From NCBI RefSeq assembly GCF_028023675.1, contig NZ_JAQIOZ010000002.1, positions 17,268 to 81,267 on the forward strand: a stretch of 64,000 bases of DNA, in the 5' to 3' direction. The number at the start of each line of letters is the position of its first letter. The stretch's first letter is position 1. The DNA is from Primorskyibacter aestuariivivens (GTDB lineage Bacteria > Pseudomonadota > Alphaproteobacteria > Rhodobacterales > Rhodobacteraceae). Positions 53,338 to 61,961 of this stretch are shown here, in pieces. The translations under genes were made by a program, and so were the position numbers. The notes beneath the pieces are model-generated. The model saw only the letters and a program-made list of their open reading frames with translations, made no database searches and was not told where the DNA came from.

Positions 53338-55263
53338 ATGCTCAGAAACCGTGAGACGACCCGCCTACGGGCCAAGGCCCGCGCAGCCACGTTTCCCCTG
53401 GCCGCAGTGACGCAACTTGTCGGGGGGCTTGTTCTGGCCGCCGGACTGGCCAGTGCCGCCATCGGCGAAGAGGTGACGGAGAGCCACGGTTACAGCTATT
53501 TCGGCAATCTCGACTATCCGGCGGATTTTCCGCATTTCGACTTCGTCAATCCTGACGCGCCCAAAGGCGGAGAGATCTCGCTTGGCGCATCCGGCACCTT
53601 TGACAGCCTCAACCCCTATTCGCGCAAGGGCCGCTCCGGCGTGTTGACCGGTGTGCAATATGACCAGCTCATCGAGACTGCCGAGGATACGGTGGGACAG
53701 TATTACGGCATCCTCGCGCACAAGCTGGAATATCCCGAAAGCCGCGATTGGGTGATTTTCCACATGCGCCCCGAGGCGAGGTTCTGGGATGGTACCCAGG
53801 TCACGGCGCATGACGTGGTCTATTCCCACAAGCTGTTCATCACTCAGGGCCTGCCGTCTTATGCGCAGGCGGTAAGCCGCATGGTCACAAGCGCCGAGGC
53901 GCTGGACGATCACACGGTCAAGTTCACCTTCAACCCCGAGGAATCGAAACGTTCGCGGATCGAGACAGTGGGCTCCACCCCGGTCTTCTCGAAAGCGTGG
54001 TTCGAAGCGGATGAAAGCCGCCGTCTGGACGAGCCGCGGCTTGAGGTGGCGGTCGGCTCCGGCCCCTATAAGCTCGACAGCTACGAAGTGAACCGCCAGA
54101 TCATCTATAAACGCCGCGACGACTACTGGGGCGAGGACCTGCCCTATAACAAGGGGCGCTACAATTACGACACGATCCGCGTGGAATATTTCGCCGACCA
54201 GACCGCCAGTTTCGAGGCGTTCAAGGCGGGCGAATACACGATCCGGATCGAGAGCGATCCCAAGATGTGGGCATCAAGCTATGATTTCCCCAAGGTGAAT
54301 GACGGCACGGTGGTGCAGATGGAACTGCCCGATGGCAGCCCGCCCAACCCGACGGGGTTTGTCTTCAACCTTGCCACGCCGCAGTTGCAGGACAAAAGCG
54401 TGCGCGAGGCGATTGCCCTGGCGTTCAATTTCGAGTGGACCAATGAATCGCTGCTCTTCGGGCTCTATTCGCAGCGCTCCTCCTTTGTCGAAGGCACGCA
54501 TCTTGAGGCGAAGGATGTCCCCACCGGCAAGGAACTGGAATTCCTCAAATCGCTGGGCGACGTGGTGCCGCCCGAGATTTTCACAGACCCCGTGCGCATG
54601 AGCCATACGTCCGGTGCCGAGCGGCTCAATGACCGGCGCAACCTGCGCCAGGCGGCCAAGATGCTGGAAGAGGCCGGATGGGTTGTGGGCGACGATGGCG
54701 TGCGCCGCAATGCCAAGGGCGAGGAACTCACGCTGGACATGCTGTTCCCGTCCAACATCCAGTCCTCGGTCGAGGCGATGCACGAGACCTTTGCGCAAAA
54801 CCTTGCGCTGATCGGGGTCAAGGCAAACCTCGAAAAGGTGGACCCGTCGCAATATAGCGAGCGCCGCCGCGAGCGGCAGTTCGATATCCTGTATTCCACC
54901 CGATACAGCACCTTCCTGTCCACCGGTGGCGGGCTGAGCCAGATGTATGGCTCAAAGGAAGCGGCGTTCAGCCTGTTCAACCCTGCGGGCCTTGCCAGCC
55001 CCTTGGTGGATGCGATCATCGAGGCGTCCTTTGTCACCGACAATCAGGTAGATCAGGACACCGCGCTGATGGCGCTGGACCGGGCGCTGCGGCACGCGTT
55101 CTTTATCGTGCCCACCGGCTATATCGCGGAACACTGGGTCGCCGCCTATGACATGTACGGGCACCCGGAAACCCTGCCGCCTTTTGCGCTGGGCTATCTG
55201 GATTTCTGGTGGATCGACCCGGACCGCGAGGCCGCGCTGAAGGAACAGGGCGTGCTGAAATAA
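53338..55263 (+). CDS. yejA: Peptide ABC transporter substrate-binding protein, YejA type
   Basis: A 641-residue extracellular solute-binding protein of family 5 with an N-terminal signal peptide (about residues 1-45). The mature protein starts near SHGYSYFGNLDYPADFPHFDFVNPDAPKGGE, a typical YejA block, and later shows SGPYKLDSYEVNRQIIYKRRDDYWG. YejABEF imports peptides, including microcin C in E. coli. It is the first gene of a four-gene operon with yejB one base later. A GGAGG site precedes the ATG. Confidence 0.93.
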   Translation: MLRNRETTRLRAKARAATFPLAAVTQLVGGLVLAAGLASAAIGEEVTESHGYSYFGNLDYPADFPHFDFVNPDAPKGGEISLGASGTFDSLNPYSRKGRSGVLTGVQYDQLIETAEDTVGQYYGILAHKLEYPESRDWVIFHMRPEARFWDGTQVTAHDVVYSHKLFITQGLPSYAQAVSRMVTSAEALDDHTVKFTFNPEESKRSRIETVGSTPVFSKAWFEADESRRLDEPRLEVAVGSGPYKLDSYEVNRQIIYKRRDDYWGEDLPYNKGRYNYDTIRVEYFADQTASFEAFKAGEYTIRIESDPKMWASSYDFPKVNDGTVVQMELPDGSPPNPTGFVFNLATPQLQDKSVREAIALAFNFEWTNESLLFGLYSQRSSFVEGTHLEAKDVPTGKELEFLKSLGDVVPPEIFTDPVRMSHTSGAERLNDRRNLRQAAKMLEEAGWVVGDDGVRRNAKGEELTLDMLFPSNIQSSVEAMHETFAQNLALIGVKANLEKVDPSQYSERRRERQFDILYSTRYSTFLSTGGGLSQMYGSKEAAFSLFNPAGLASPLVDAIIEASFVTDNQVDQDTALMALDRALRHAFFIVPTGYIAEHWVAAYDMYGHPETLPPFALGYLDFWWIDPDREAALKEQGVLK

Positions 55264-56415
55264 ATGGGCGCCTATATTCTCCGACGGCTGTTGCTGATCA
55301 TACCCACGCTATTGGGGATCATGATCGTCAATTTCGTCCTGACCCAATTCGTCCCCGGCGGTCCGATTGACCAATATATCGCCGAGATCGAAGGCGAAGG
55401 CGATGTGTTCGAAGGCTTTGCAGGCTCCGGTGATGCCGGGGCCGCGGGGGCTGAGGAGGACAGCGACTATATCGGCGGGCGCGGCTTGCCGCAGGATTTC
55501 CTGGATCAGCTTGAGATCGAGTTCGGCTTTGCCCGCATCGTCTGTGAAGACGGGTACGAGGGCGAACCGGACCTCGAAAACGAGGCCTGCTCCAAGGAAC
55601 AGATCGGCACGGTGGAACAGTTCTTTATCATGATGGGCAAATATATCCGGCTCGATTTCGGCGAGAGCTATTTCCGTTCGGAAACCGTGCTGGGGCTGGT
55701 GATCGACAAGATGCCGGTGTCGATCTCATTGGGGCTTTGGTCCACGCTGATTGCCTATCTGGTGTCGATCCCGCTGGGCATCCGCAAGGCGGTCAAGGAT
55801 GGTTCGCCCTTTGATACCTGGACCTCAGGCGCGATCATCGTGGCCTATGCGATCCCGGGTTTCCTGTTTGCGATCCTTCTGCTCGTGCTGTTCGCGGGCG
55901 GCTCCTATTACCAGATCTTCCCGCTGCGGGGCCTGACCTCGGAAAACTGGGACGACCTGAGCCTGATCGGAAAGGTCGCGGATTACTTCTGGCATATCGC
56001 GCTGCCGGTCTTTGCCTCGACCATCTCGGCCTTTGCCACGCTGACGCTGCTGACCAAGAACAGCTTCATGGACGAGATCAAGAAACAATATGTCATCACC
56101 GCCCGCGCCAAGGGGCTGGACGAAAAGCAGGTGCTCTACGGCCATATCTTCCGCAACGCGATGCTGATCGTGATCGCGGGGTTTCCATCGGCCTTTATCG
56201 GCATCTTCTTTGGCCAGTCGCTGATCATCGAGACGATCTTTTCGCTCGACGGTCTGGGGCGGCTGGGGTTCGAGGCGGCGATTGCCCGCGACTTCCCGAT
56301 CATCTTTGGAACGCTGTTCGTGTTCGGTCTGATCGGGCTTCTGGTCGGGATTCTGTCGGACCTGATGTATGTGTTTGTCGATCCGCGCATCGACTTTGAA
56401 AAGAGAGAGGGCTGA
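55264..56415 (+). CDS. yejB: Peptide ABC transporter permease, YejB type
   Basis: A 383-residue inner-membrane permease of the binding-protein-dependent class. It begins MGAYILRRLLLIIPTLLGIMIVNFVL. Residues about 40-110 form an acidic periplasmic insertion (EGEGDVFEGF, AGAAGAEEDSD, CEDGYEGEPDLENEAC). The EAA loop is seen in the region KQYVITARAKGLDEKQVLYGHIFRNAMLIVIAGFPSAF. It begins directly after the yejA stop. Confidence 0.93.
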   Translation: MGAYILRRLLLIIPTLLGIMIVNFVLTQFVPGGPIDQYIAEIEGEGDVFEGFAGSGDAGAAGAEEDSDYIGGRGLPQDFLDQLEIEFGFARIVCEDGYEGEPDLENEACSKEQIGTVEQFFIMMGKYIRLDFGESYFRSETVLGLVIDKMPVSISLGLWSTLIAYLVSIPLGIRKAVKDGSPFDTWTSGAIIVAYAIPGFLFAILLLVLFAGGSYYQIFPLRGLTSENWDDLSLIGKVADYFWHIALPVFASTISAFATLTLLTKNSFMDEIKKQYVITARAKGLDEKQVLYGHIFRNAMLIVIAGFPSAFIGIFFGQSLIIETIFSLDGLGRLGFEAAIARDFPIIFGTLFVFGLIGLLVGILSDLMYVFVDPRIDFEKREG

Positions 56416-56418
56416 CCC

Positions 56419-57525
56419 ATGGCACTGTCTCCGCTCAACCAGCGCCGCTGGCGCAATTTCTGCCGCAACCGGCGCGCCTATTGGTCGCTGATCCTGTTTT
56501 CGATCCTGTTTGGCGTGTCGCTCTTTGCCGAGTTCATCGCCAATGACAAACCGATCCTGGTGAATTACCGGGGCGAATATTACACCCCGATCTTCAAATT
56601 CTACCCCGAGACGGAATTTGGCGGCGATTTCCGCACCGAGGCTATCTATCGCGATATCGAGGTGAAATGTCTGATCCGCACCGGCGGGCTGGAGGAATGC
56701 TGGGACGATCCCGAGGGGCTGATCGAACGGGTCGATGCGGGCGAGGTGCCCGAGGGCGATTTCGTCAAGGGCTGGGCGCTCTGGCCGCCGATCCCCTACA
56801 GTTTCGACACCGCCGTGGACCGCCCCGGCGCGGCCCCCCTGCCCCCGAATGAACAGAACTGGCTGGGCACCGATGACACCAAACGCGATGTGCTGGCGCG
56901 GATCATCTATGGTTTCCGCCTGTCGATCCTGTTCACCCTGATCGTGACGACGGCGGCGTCGATCATCGGCATTATCGCGGGCGCGCTACAGGGCTTCTTT
57001 GGCGGATGGCTGGATCTGATCTTTCAGCGCATCATCGAAATCTGGGGCGCGATCCCGGGCATCTACGTGATCATCATCATGTTTTCGATCTTCGGGCGAA
57101 GTTTCTGGCTTCTCGTGTTCCTGTCCGTGCTGTTCGGCTGGACGGCGCTCGTGGGCGTGGTGCGGGCCGAGTTCCTGCGGGCGCGCAATTTCGAATATGT
57201 CCGCGCCGCCCGCGCTCTGGGTGTGTCCAACGCCACGATCATGTTCCGCCACATGCTGCCCAACGCCATGGTGGCCACGGTCACCTTCCTGCCCTTCATC
57301 GTGACCGGCACGATCGGCGCGCTGGCGACGCTGGATTTCCTTGGCTACGGGCTGCCGTCCTCGGACCCGTCGCTGGGCGAACTGACGTTGCAAGCCAAAC
57401 AGAACCTGCAGGCCCCGTGGCTGGGCTTTACCGCCTTCACCGTCTTTGCCGTGATGCTGTCGCTCCTCGTCTTCGTGTTCGAGGGCGTGCGCGATGCCTT
57501 TGACCCAAGAAAGACTTTCTCATGA
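56419..57525 (+). CDS. yejE: Peptide ABC transporter permease, YejE type
   Basis: A 368-residue permease with a long periplasmic loop after the first helix (FIANDKPILVNYRGEYYTPIFKFYPETEFGGDFRTEAIY) that is characteristic of YejE. The GTDDTKRDVLARIIYGFRLSILF segment and the EAA loop region AARALGVSNATIMFRHMLPNAM are typical. It overlaps yejF by four bases (ATGA). Confidence 0.93.
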   Translation: MALSPLNQRRWRNFCRNRRAYWSLILFSILFGVSLFAEFIANDKPILVNYRGEYYTPIFKFYPETEFGGDFRTEAIYRDIEVKCLIRTGGLEECWDDPEGLIERVDAGEVPEGDFVKGWALWPPIPYSFDTAVDRPGAAPLPPNEQNWLGTDDTKRDVLARIIYGFRLSILFTLIVTTAASIIGIIAGALQGFFGGWLDLIFQRIIEIWGAIPGIYVIIIMFSIFGRSFWLLVFLSVLFGWTALVGVVRAEFLRARNFEYVRAARALGVSNATIMFRHMLPNAMVATVTFLPFIVTGTIGALATLDFLGYGLPSSDPSLGELTLQAKQNLQAPWLGFTAFTVFAVMLSLLVFVFEGVRDAFDPRKTFS

Positions 57526-59105
57526 GTGCTGTTCTTCAGGTCAAAAACCTGTCCGTGTCCTTCCATCAGGATGGTCAGGTCAATCAAGCGGTGCGCAACG
57601 TGTCCTTCGAAGTCGGGCGCGGGGAAACCGTGGCCATTGTCGGGGAATCCGGGTCGGGCAAATCGGTCACGGCGCTGTCCACCGTGTCGCTGCTTGGTCC
57701 CTCGGCCGAGGTCACCGGATCGGCGCGCTTTGACGGGCAGGAGATGGTGGGGGCCGACAACAAGCTCCTGCGCAAGGTGCGCGGCAATGACATCTCGTTC
57801 ATCTTTCAGGAGCCGATGACCTCGCTCAACCCGCTGCACACGCTGGAAAAACAGCTGCGCGAAAGCATGGAGCTGCACCAGGGCGTGACCGGGCGCGAGG
57901 CGCGCATGCGCATCGTGGATCTCTTGCACAAGGTCGGCATCCGCGATCCTGAAACCCGGCTTGGCGACTATCCGCACCAGCTTTCGGGCGGGCAGCGCCA
58001 GCGCGTGATGATCGCCATGGCGCTGGCCAATGGACCGGAGCTGCTGATCGCGGATGAACCGACCACGGCGCTGGACGTGACCATTCAGGCGCAGATTCTT
58101 GATCTTCTGGCGGAATTGAAAGAGGCCGAGGGGCTGAGCCTTCTGTTCATCACCCATGACCTTGGCATCGTGCGCCGCATCGCCGATCGGGTCTGCGTGA
58201 TGAAAGACGGCGAGATTGTCGAAACTGGCCGAACAGCAGAGATCTTTGCAAATCCGCGTCACGCCTATACCCAGAAACTGCTGGCGGCTGAAAGCACAGG
58301 TCAGCCCGACCCCGTGCCGGACACCGCCCCGGTGGTGGCCGAAACGCAGAACCTCAAGGTCTGGTTCCCGATCCAGCGCGGGCTGCTCAAACGCACAGTG
58401 GGCCATGTAAAGGCCGTCAATGACGCCACCTTCAAGGTCCGCGCCGGCGAAACCATCGGTCTCGTGGGTGAAAGCGGCTCGGGCAAGACGACGCTGGCGC
58501 TGGCATTGATGCGACTGATCCATTCCGAAGGGCGGATCACCTTTGACGGCAAGGACCTGCGCCATTTCTCCACGCGCAACCTTCGGCGGCTGCGCTCGGA
58601 AATGCAGATCGTGTTCCAGGACCCGTTCGGCTCGCTCAGCCCGCGCATGTCAGCCATGCAAATCATCGCCGAAGGGCTCGGCGTGCATGGCCGCGGGGAT
58701 GATCCCCGCCCGGTGCGCAAGATGGTGGCCGAAGTCATGGAAGAGGTCGGTCTCGACCCCGGCACAATGGACCGCTACCCGCATGAATTCTCAGGCGGCC
58801 AGCGTCAACGCATCGCCATCGCCCGCGCCATGATCCTGCGCCCCAAGCTGGTGGTGCTGGACGAACCGACCTCGGCGCTCGACATGACCGTGCAGGTGCA
58901 GATCGTGGAACTCCTGCGCGAACTGCAGCGCAAATACGGGCTCGCCTATCTCTTCATCAGCCACGATCTCAAGGTGGTGCGCGCCATGTCGCATTACGTG
59001 ATGGTGATGAAACAGGGTGACGTGGTCGAGGCCGGCACCGCAGACCAGGTCTTCCAGAACCCGCGCACGGACTATGCCCGCACACTTCTGGAAGCGGTGG
59101 CCTGA
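57522..59105 (+). CDS. yejF: Peptide ABC transporter ATP-binding protein with two ATPase domains, YejF type
   Basis: A 527-residue protein with two nucleotide-binding domains in tandem. Domain 1 has Walker [10 protein letters not shown], signature [15 protein letters not shown] and Walker [12 protein letters not shown]. Domain 2 has [24 protein letters not shown] and [11 protein letters not shown]. Each is followed by its own oligopeptide-type C-terminal extension. It powers uptake by YejBE with peptides delivered by YejA. Confidence 0.94.
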   Translation: MSAVLQVKNLSVSFHQDGQVNQAVRNVSFEVGRGETVAIVGESGSGKSVTALSTVSLLGPSAEVTGSARFDGQEMVGADNKLLRKVRGNDISFIFQEPMTSLNPLHTLEKQLRESMELHQGVTGREARMRIVDLLHKVGIRDPETRLGDYPHQLSGGQRQRVMIAMALANGPELLIADEPTTALDVTIQAQILDLLAELKEAEGLSLLFITHDLGIVRRIADRVCVMKDGEIVETGRTAEIFANPRHAYTQKLLAAESTGQPDPVPDTAPVVAETQNLKVWFPIQRGLLKRTVGHVKAVNDATFKVRAGETIGLVGESGSGKTTLALALMRLIHSEGRITFDGKDLRHFSTRNLRRLRSEMQIVFQDPFGSLSPRMSAMQIIAEGLGVHGRGDDPRPVRKMVAEVMEEVGLDPGTMDRYPHEFSGGQRQRIAIARAMILRPKLVVLDEPTSALDMTVQVQIVELLRELQRKYGLAYLFISHDLKVVRAMSHYVMVMKQGDVVEAGTADQVFQNPRTDYARTLLEAVA

Positions 59106-59132
59106 TCCCTTCTTCTGTTTAAAAATGCCTTC

Positions 59133-59170
59133 GGGGGTGAGGCCAAAGGCCGAGGGGGCAGACAGCCCCC
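59133..59170. repeat. GC-rich stem-loop repeat after yejF, family member 2
   Basis: This block matches the one at 39514-39549 almost base for base: GGGGGTGAGGCC, a one-base-different AAAGGCCGAGGGGGCA, then CCCCC. Two further short GC hairpins (around 59177-59190 and 59199-59212) follow before hemN. It probably ends yejABEF and hemN transcription. Confidence 0.7.
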
Positions 59171-59226
59171 TCACCCGCCCCGAAGGGGCTCACAAGAGCG
59201 CGCCGAAGGCGCACAATCAGATCACG

Positions 59227-60582
59227 TCACACCGCCGAAGAATGCCCGGCCTTGCTCAGATCATAGGCGTCCAGCGCTCGCGCCACCATGCGGGTCAGGG
59301 GACGCGCCTCGGGGGGCAGGTAAAGCCCCTCCTCGTTGAGCGTGACATAGTCGCCAAACTCGCGCCTCACCGGTTCCATGAGCGTCTCGAACTGCGCCGC
59401 GCTCACACCGAAACGGTCGCGCATTTCTGCCGCGCTGATGCGGAAATCGCACATCAAGGCCTCGATCAAACGCGCGCGCAACAGGTCATCGCCGCTGAAC
59501 GCATGGCCCTTGGCGGTACTGAACCGCCCGTCCCGAATGGCGCCCGTGTGCTTGCCGGTGCTGGGCGCGTTCTGGGTGTAGCCTTGCGGAAAGCGCGAAA
59601 TCGACGACGCCCCCACCCCGATGAGCACGTCTGCGGTGTCATCGGTATAGCCCTGGAAATTCCGCCGTAGCCGCCCCAGCTTCTGCGCCTCGGCCAGCCC
59701 GTCATGTTTGGCCGCGAAATGGTCGATGCCGATCTCGGCATAGCCGTCCCATAGAAACAGCCGCCGCGCCGTGTCAAACAGGTCCAGCCGCTCATCCGGC
59801 GTGGGCAGTGCCTCGGACGGAATCATCGACTGCCGCCGCGCCATCCACGGCACATGCGCATAGCCATAAAGCGCCACCCGGTCTGGTGACAGCGAGAGCA
59901 GCTTCTGCACTGACGCGGTCATCCGCTCGCGCGACTGGTGCGGCAGACCATAGAGAATATCGGCGTTGAGGCTGGCCACGCCGCGCGCCCGGATCATTTC
60001 GACCGCGTCGCGGGTGATGTCGAATCCCTGCAGACGACCGATGGTGGCCTGCACCTCGTCGTCAAAATCCTGCACGCCGATCGAGGCGCGGTTCATCCCC
60101 GCCGACGCCAGCACATCAAGCCGGTCGCCATCGATCTCGTTTGGGTCGATCTCGACCGAGAACTCGCCCCGATCCGCCATCGGCGCGACGTCAAAGATCG
60201 CCTGCGCCAGACGCTCCATCATGTCCGGTGCCAAAAGCGTGGGCGTGCCGCCGCCCCAATGCAGCCGGGACAGGCGCACACCGGAGGGCAATTCCCCCTT
60301 GAGCAGCTCCAACTCGGACAGCAGCGTGTCCAGATAGGCGCGCACCGGTTCCTCGCTCTGAGTGCCCTGAGTGCGGCAAGCGCAGAACCAGCACAATCTC
60401 CGGCAAAACGGCACATGCACATATAACGAAATTTCGCCGTCCTCGGGGACGGCGTTGATCCAGCGTGTGAAGTCCGACGCTGTCACCGCATCGCTGAAAT
60501 GCGGTGCCGTGGGGTAACTCGTGTACCGAGGCACCTTCGCGTCAAAAAGACCTAGTCTGGCAAGTTGTGTTCGCGTAACCAT
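59227..60582 (-). CDS. hemN: Oxygen-independent coproporphyrinogen III oxidase
   Basis: A 451-residue radical-SAM enzyme that makes protoporphyrinogen IX without oxygen. The [4Fe-4S] motif is seen as CRRLCWFCACR (C-x3-C-x2-C) and the SAM-binding region includes GGGTPTLL. The C-terminal winged-helix-like HemN domain is complete. It is divergent from fnrL with an FNR box between the two starts, which fits induction under low oxygen. Confidence 0.95.
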   Translation of the reverse strand: MVTRTQLARLGLFDAKVPRYTSYPTAPHFSDAVTASDFTRWINAVPEDGEISLYVHVPFCRRLCWFCACRTQGTQSEEPVRAYLDTLLSELELLKGELPSGVRLSRLHWGGGTPTLLAPDMMERLAQAIFDVAPMADRGEFSVEIDPNEIDGDRLDVLASAGMNRASIGVQDFDDEVQATIGRLQGFDITRDAVEMIRARGVASLNADILYGLPHQSRERMTASVQKLLSLSPDRVALYGYAHVPWMARRQSMIPSEALPTPDERLDLFDTARRLFLWDGYAEIGIDHFAAKHDGLAEAQKLGRLRRNFQGYTDDTADVLIGVGASSISRFPQGYTQNAPSTGKHTGAIRDGRFSTAKGHAFSGDDLLRARLIEALMCDFRISAAEMRDRFGVSAAQFETLMEPVRREFGDYVTLNEEGLYLPPEARPLTRMVARALDAYDLSKAGHSSAV

Positions 60583-60617
60583 GACCCTAGGTTTAGGTGT
60601 GAGTGCGAAAGATAACT

Positions 60618-60631
60618 TTGACCCAGATCAA
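60618..60631. promoter_or_regulatory. FNR/FnrL binding box
   Basis: TTGACCCAGATCAA matches the TTGAT-N4-ATCAA consensus with one base different (C for T in the left half). It lies in the 70-base gap between hemN and fnrL. Its centre is 42 bases from the hemN start codon, an activating distance only if the hemN transcript has almost no leader, and 28 bases from the fnrL start, where binding would more likely repress. FnrL is the expected ligand. Confidence 0.8.
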
Positions 60632-60652
60632 TCCCGAGAAACAGGTTTCACC

Positions 60653-61399
60653 ATGCCCGGCAATTTGACCGCTGATCTTACGCTTGATTGTGGCGACTGC
60701 CCGATCCGCCACCGCGCGGTCTGTGCGCGTTGCGATTCCGACGAATTGCAATCGCTGGACGAGATCAAATATTACCGTTCCTTCGAAGCCGGGCAGTCGA
60801 TTGTCTGGAGCGGCGACCGCATGGAATTCGTGGGCTCCGTCGTCTCGGGCATTGCGACCCTGACCCAGACCATGGAGGACGGGCGCACGCAGATGGTGGG
60901 TCTGCTTCTTCCGTCGGATTTCGTGGGACGCCCGGGACGCGAGGCCGCCGCCTATGACGTGGTGGCCACCACCGATCTGGTGATGTGCTGTTTCCGCAAG
61001 AAACCGTTCGAAGAAATGATGATGCGCACGCCGCATATCGCCCAGCGTCTTCTGGAAATGACCCTGGACGAGCTGGACGCCGCGCGCGAATGGATGCTGG
61101 TGCTGGGCCGCAAGACGGCGCGGGAAAAGATCGCCTCGCTGCTGTCGATCATCGCCCGGCGCGACGCCACGCTCAAGCTCAGCCCGAGCAACGGAACGAT
61201 GGTGTTCGACCTGCCGCTCACCCGCGAGGCGATGGCGGATTATCTGGGTCTGACGCTGGAAACCGTTAGCCGTCAGATCTCGTCGCTCAAACGCGACGGG
61301 GTGATCGAACTGGCGGGCAAGCGCCATGTGACCATCCCCGATTTCGACCGGCTTCTCGAAGAGGCGGGCGATGACAATGACGGCGGCATGCTGGCCTGA
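60653..61399 (+). CDS. fnrL: Oxygen-responsive Crp/Fnr-family regulator FnrL
   Basis: A 248-residue regulator. The N-terminal iron-sulfur cysteines are at 13, 16, 24 and 27 (CGDCPIRHRAVCARC), and a central Cys pair occurs in VMCCFRKKPFE. The cyclic-nucleotide-type sensor domain is followed by a helix-turn-helix (DLPLTREAMADYLGLTLETVSRQISSLKRDGVIEL) with the FNR recognition pattern E..SR. Oxygen destroys the cluster and DNA binding. The start was chosen at MPGNLTADL. A strong terminator follows. Confidence 0.95.
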   Translation: MPGNLTADLTLDCGDCPIRHRAVCARCDSDELQSLDEIKYYRSFEAGQSIVWSGDRMEFVGSVVSGIATLTQTMEDGRTQMVGLLLPSDFVGRPGREAAAYDVVATTDLVMCCFRKKPFEEMMMRTPHIAQRLLEMTLDELDAAREWMLVLGRKTAREKIASLLSIIARRDATLKLSPSNGTMVFDLPLTREAMADYLGLTLETVSRQISSLKRDGVIELAGKRHVTIPDFDRLLEEAGDDNDGGMLA

Positions 61400-61423
61400 G
61401 CCACCTGCCCGAAGGACCCTGCC

Positions 61424-61449
61424 AAAACCCGCCGAACCGGCGGGTTTTT
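61424..61449 (+). terminator. Intrinsic terminator of fnrL
   Basis: An 11-bp stem (AAAACCCGCCG / CGGCGGGTTTT) with a three-base loop runs into a T-rich tail. Confidence 0.93.
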
Positions 61450-61473
61450 CATTTTTGCAGCGCTGGATCATCT

Positions 61474-61497
61474 TGACTATTCCGACTATAATTGTCA
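61474..61497. promoter_or_regulatory. Dyad and promoter-like region upstream of hemP
   Basis: TGACTATT and AATTGTCA arms (one mismatch) separated by eight bases form a dyad about 80 bases before the 47-residue gene. It overlaps a TTGACT hexamer at 61473 and is followed by TATAAA at 61500-61505. This may be the binding site of an iron-responsive regulator such as RirA, Irr or IscR. The identity is inferred from the role of HemP. Confidence 0.45.
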
Positions 61498-61575
61498 GAT
61501 ATAAAAACAGACCCCAGCCATCCCGCCCTTGACCACGGGACAGCCCGGCCCATTTCCAAATCCAGGAGACTGACC

Positions 61576-61719
61576 ATGGCTGCACCTTTGCCCCGAACCT
61601 CAAAGATCACCCTGCCTGCCCCGCCTTGGCAGTCTGTTCTGGCCACCGCATTGGGCGGCACTTGGTCGGTCGAACACGGGCTGGCGCGGATATTCGACCG
61701 GCTGGAGGCAGGCCGATGA
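61576..61719 (+). CDS. Small protein co-encoded with hemP
   Basis: A 47-residue peptide (MAAPLPRTSKITLPAPPWQ...) ending FDRLEAGR. An AGGAG site precedes the ATG and the stop overlaps the hemP start (ATGA). This points to a real coupled gene or a leader. No family was recognised. The central WQSVLATALGGTW segment is hydrophobic but too short for a clear membrane span. Confidence 0.62.
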   Translation: MAAPLPRTSKITLPAPPWQSVLATALGGTWSVEHGLARIFDRLEAGR

Positions 61720-61892
61720 ACGCGATCACCCGCAGCGAGACACTGCACCACCCGGCCCTGCGCGAATCCGACGGTCCGATTTACGATGCCCGGCTGTTGG
61801 TGGGCGACAATGCCACCGCGCGCATTGTGCTGGATGGCAAGGTCTACGTGCTGCGCATCACCAAGGCCGGAAAACTGATCCTCACCAAGTGA
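61716..61892 (+). CDS. hemP: Hemin uptake protein HemP
   Basis: A 58-residue protein matching the HemP family. The C-terminal block reads ARIVLDGKVYVLRITKAGKLILTK, with the family's usual final GKLILTK. In several proteobacteria HemP (HmuP) acts as a coactivator of heme uptake genes under iron limitation. It is translationally coupled to the preceding 47-residue gene; no heme receptor or transporter genes are in this window. Confidence 0.88.
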   Translation: MNAITRSETLHHPALRESDGPIYDARLLVGDNATARIVLDGKVYVLRITKAGKLILTK

Positions 61893-61961
61893 GCCCGCCC
61901 CCGCCATAGTTGGAAAGGCCCGGCTGTGCTAGACTGCCTCCTGGTTCAGGAGGAGTTTGCC

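Noticed and set aside
61472..61497. Classic Fur or Irr box upstream of hemP
   Set aside because: The dyad does not fit the Fur 19-mer or the Irr ICE consensus; it is kept only as a candidate iron-responsive site.
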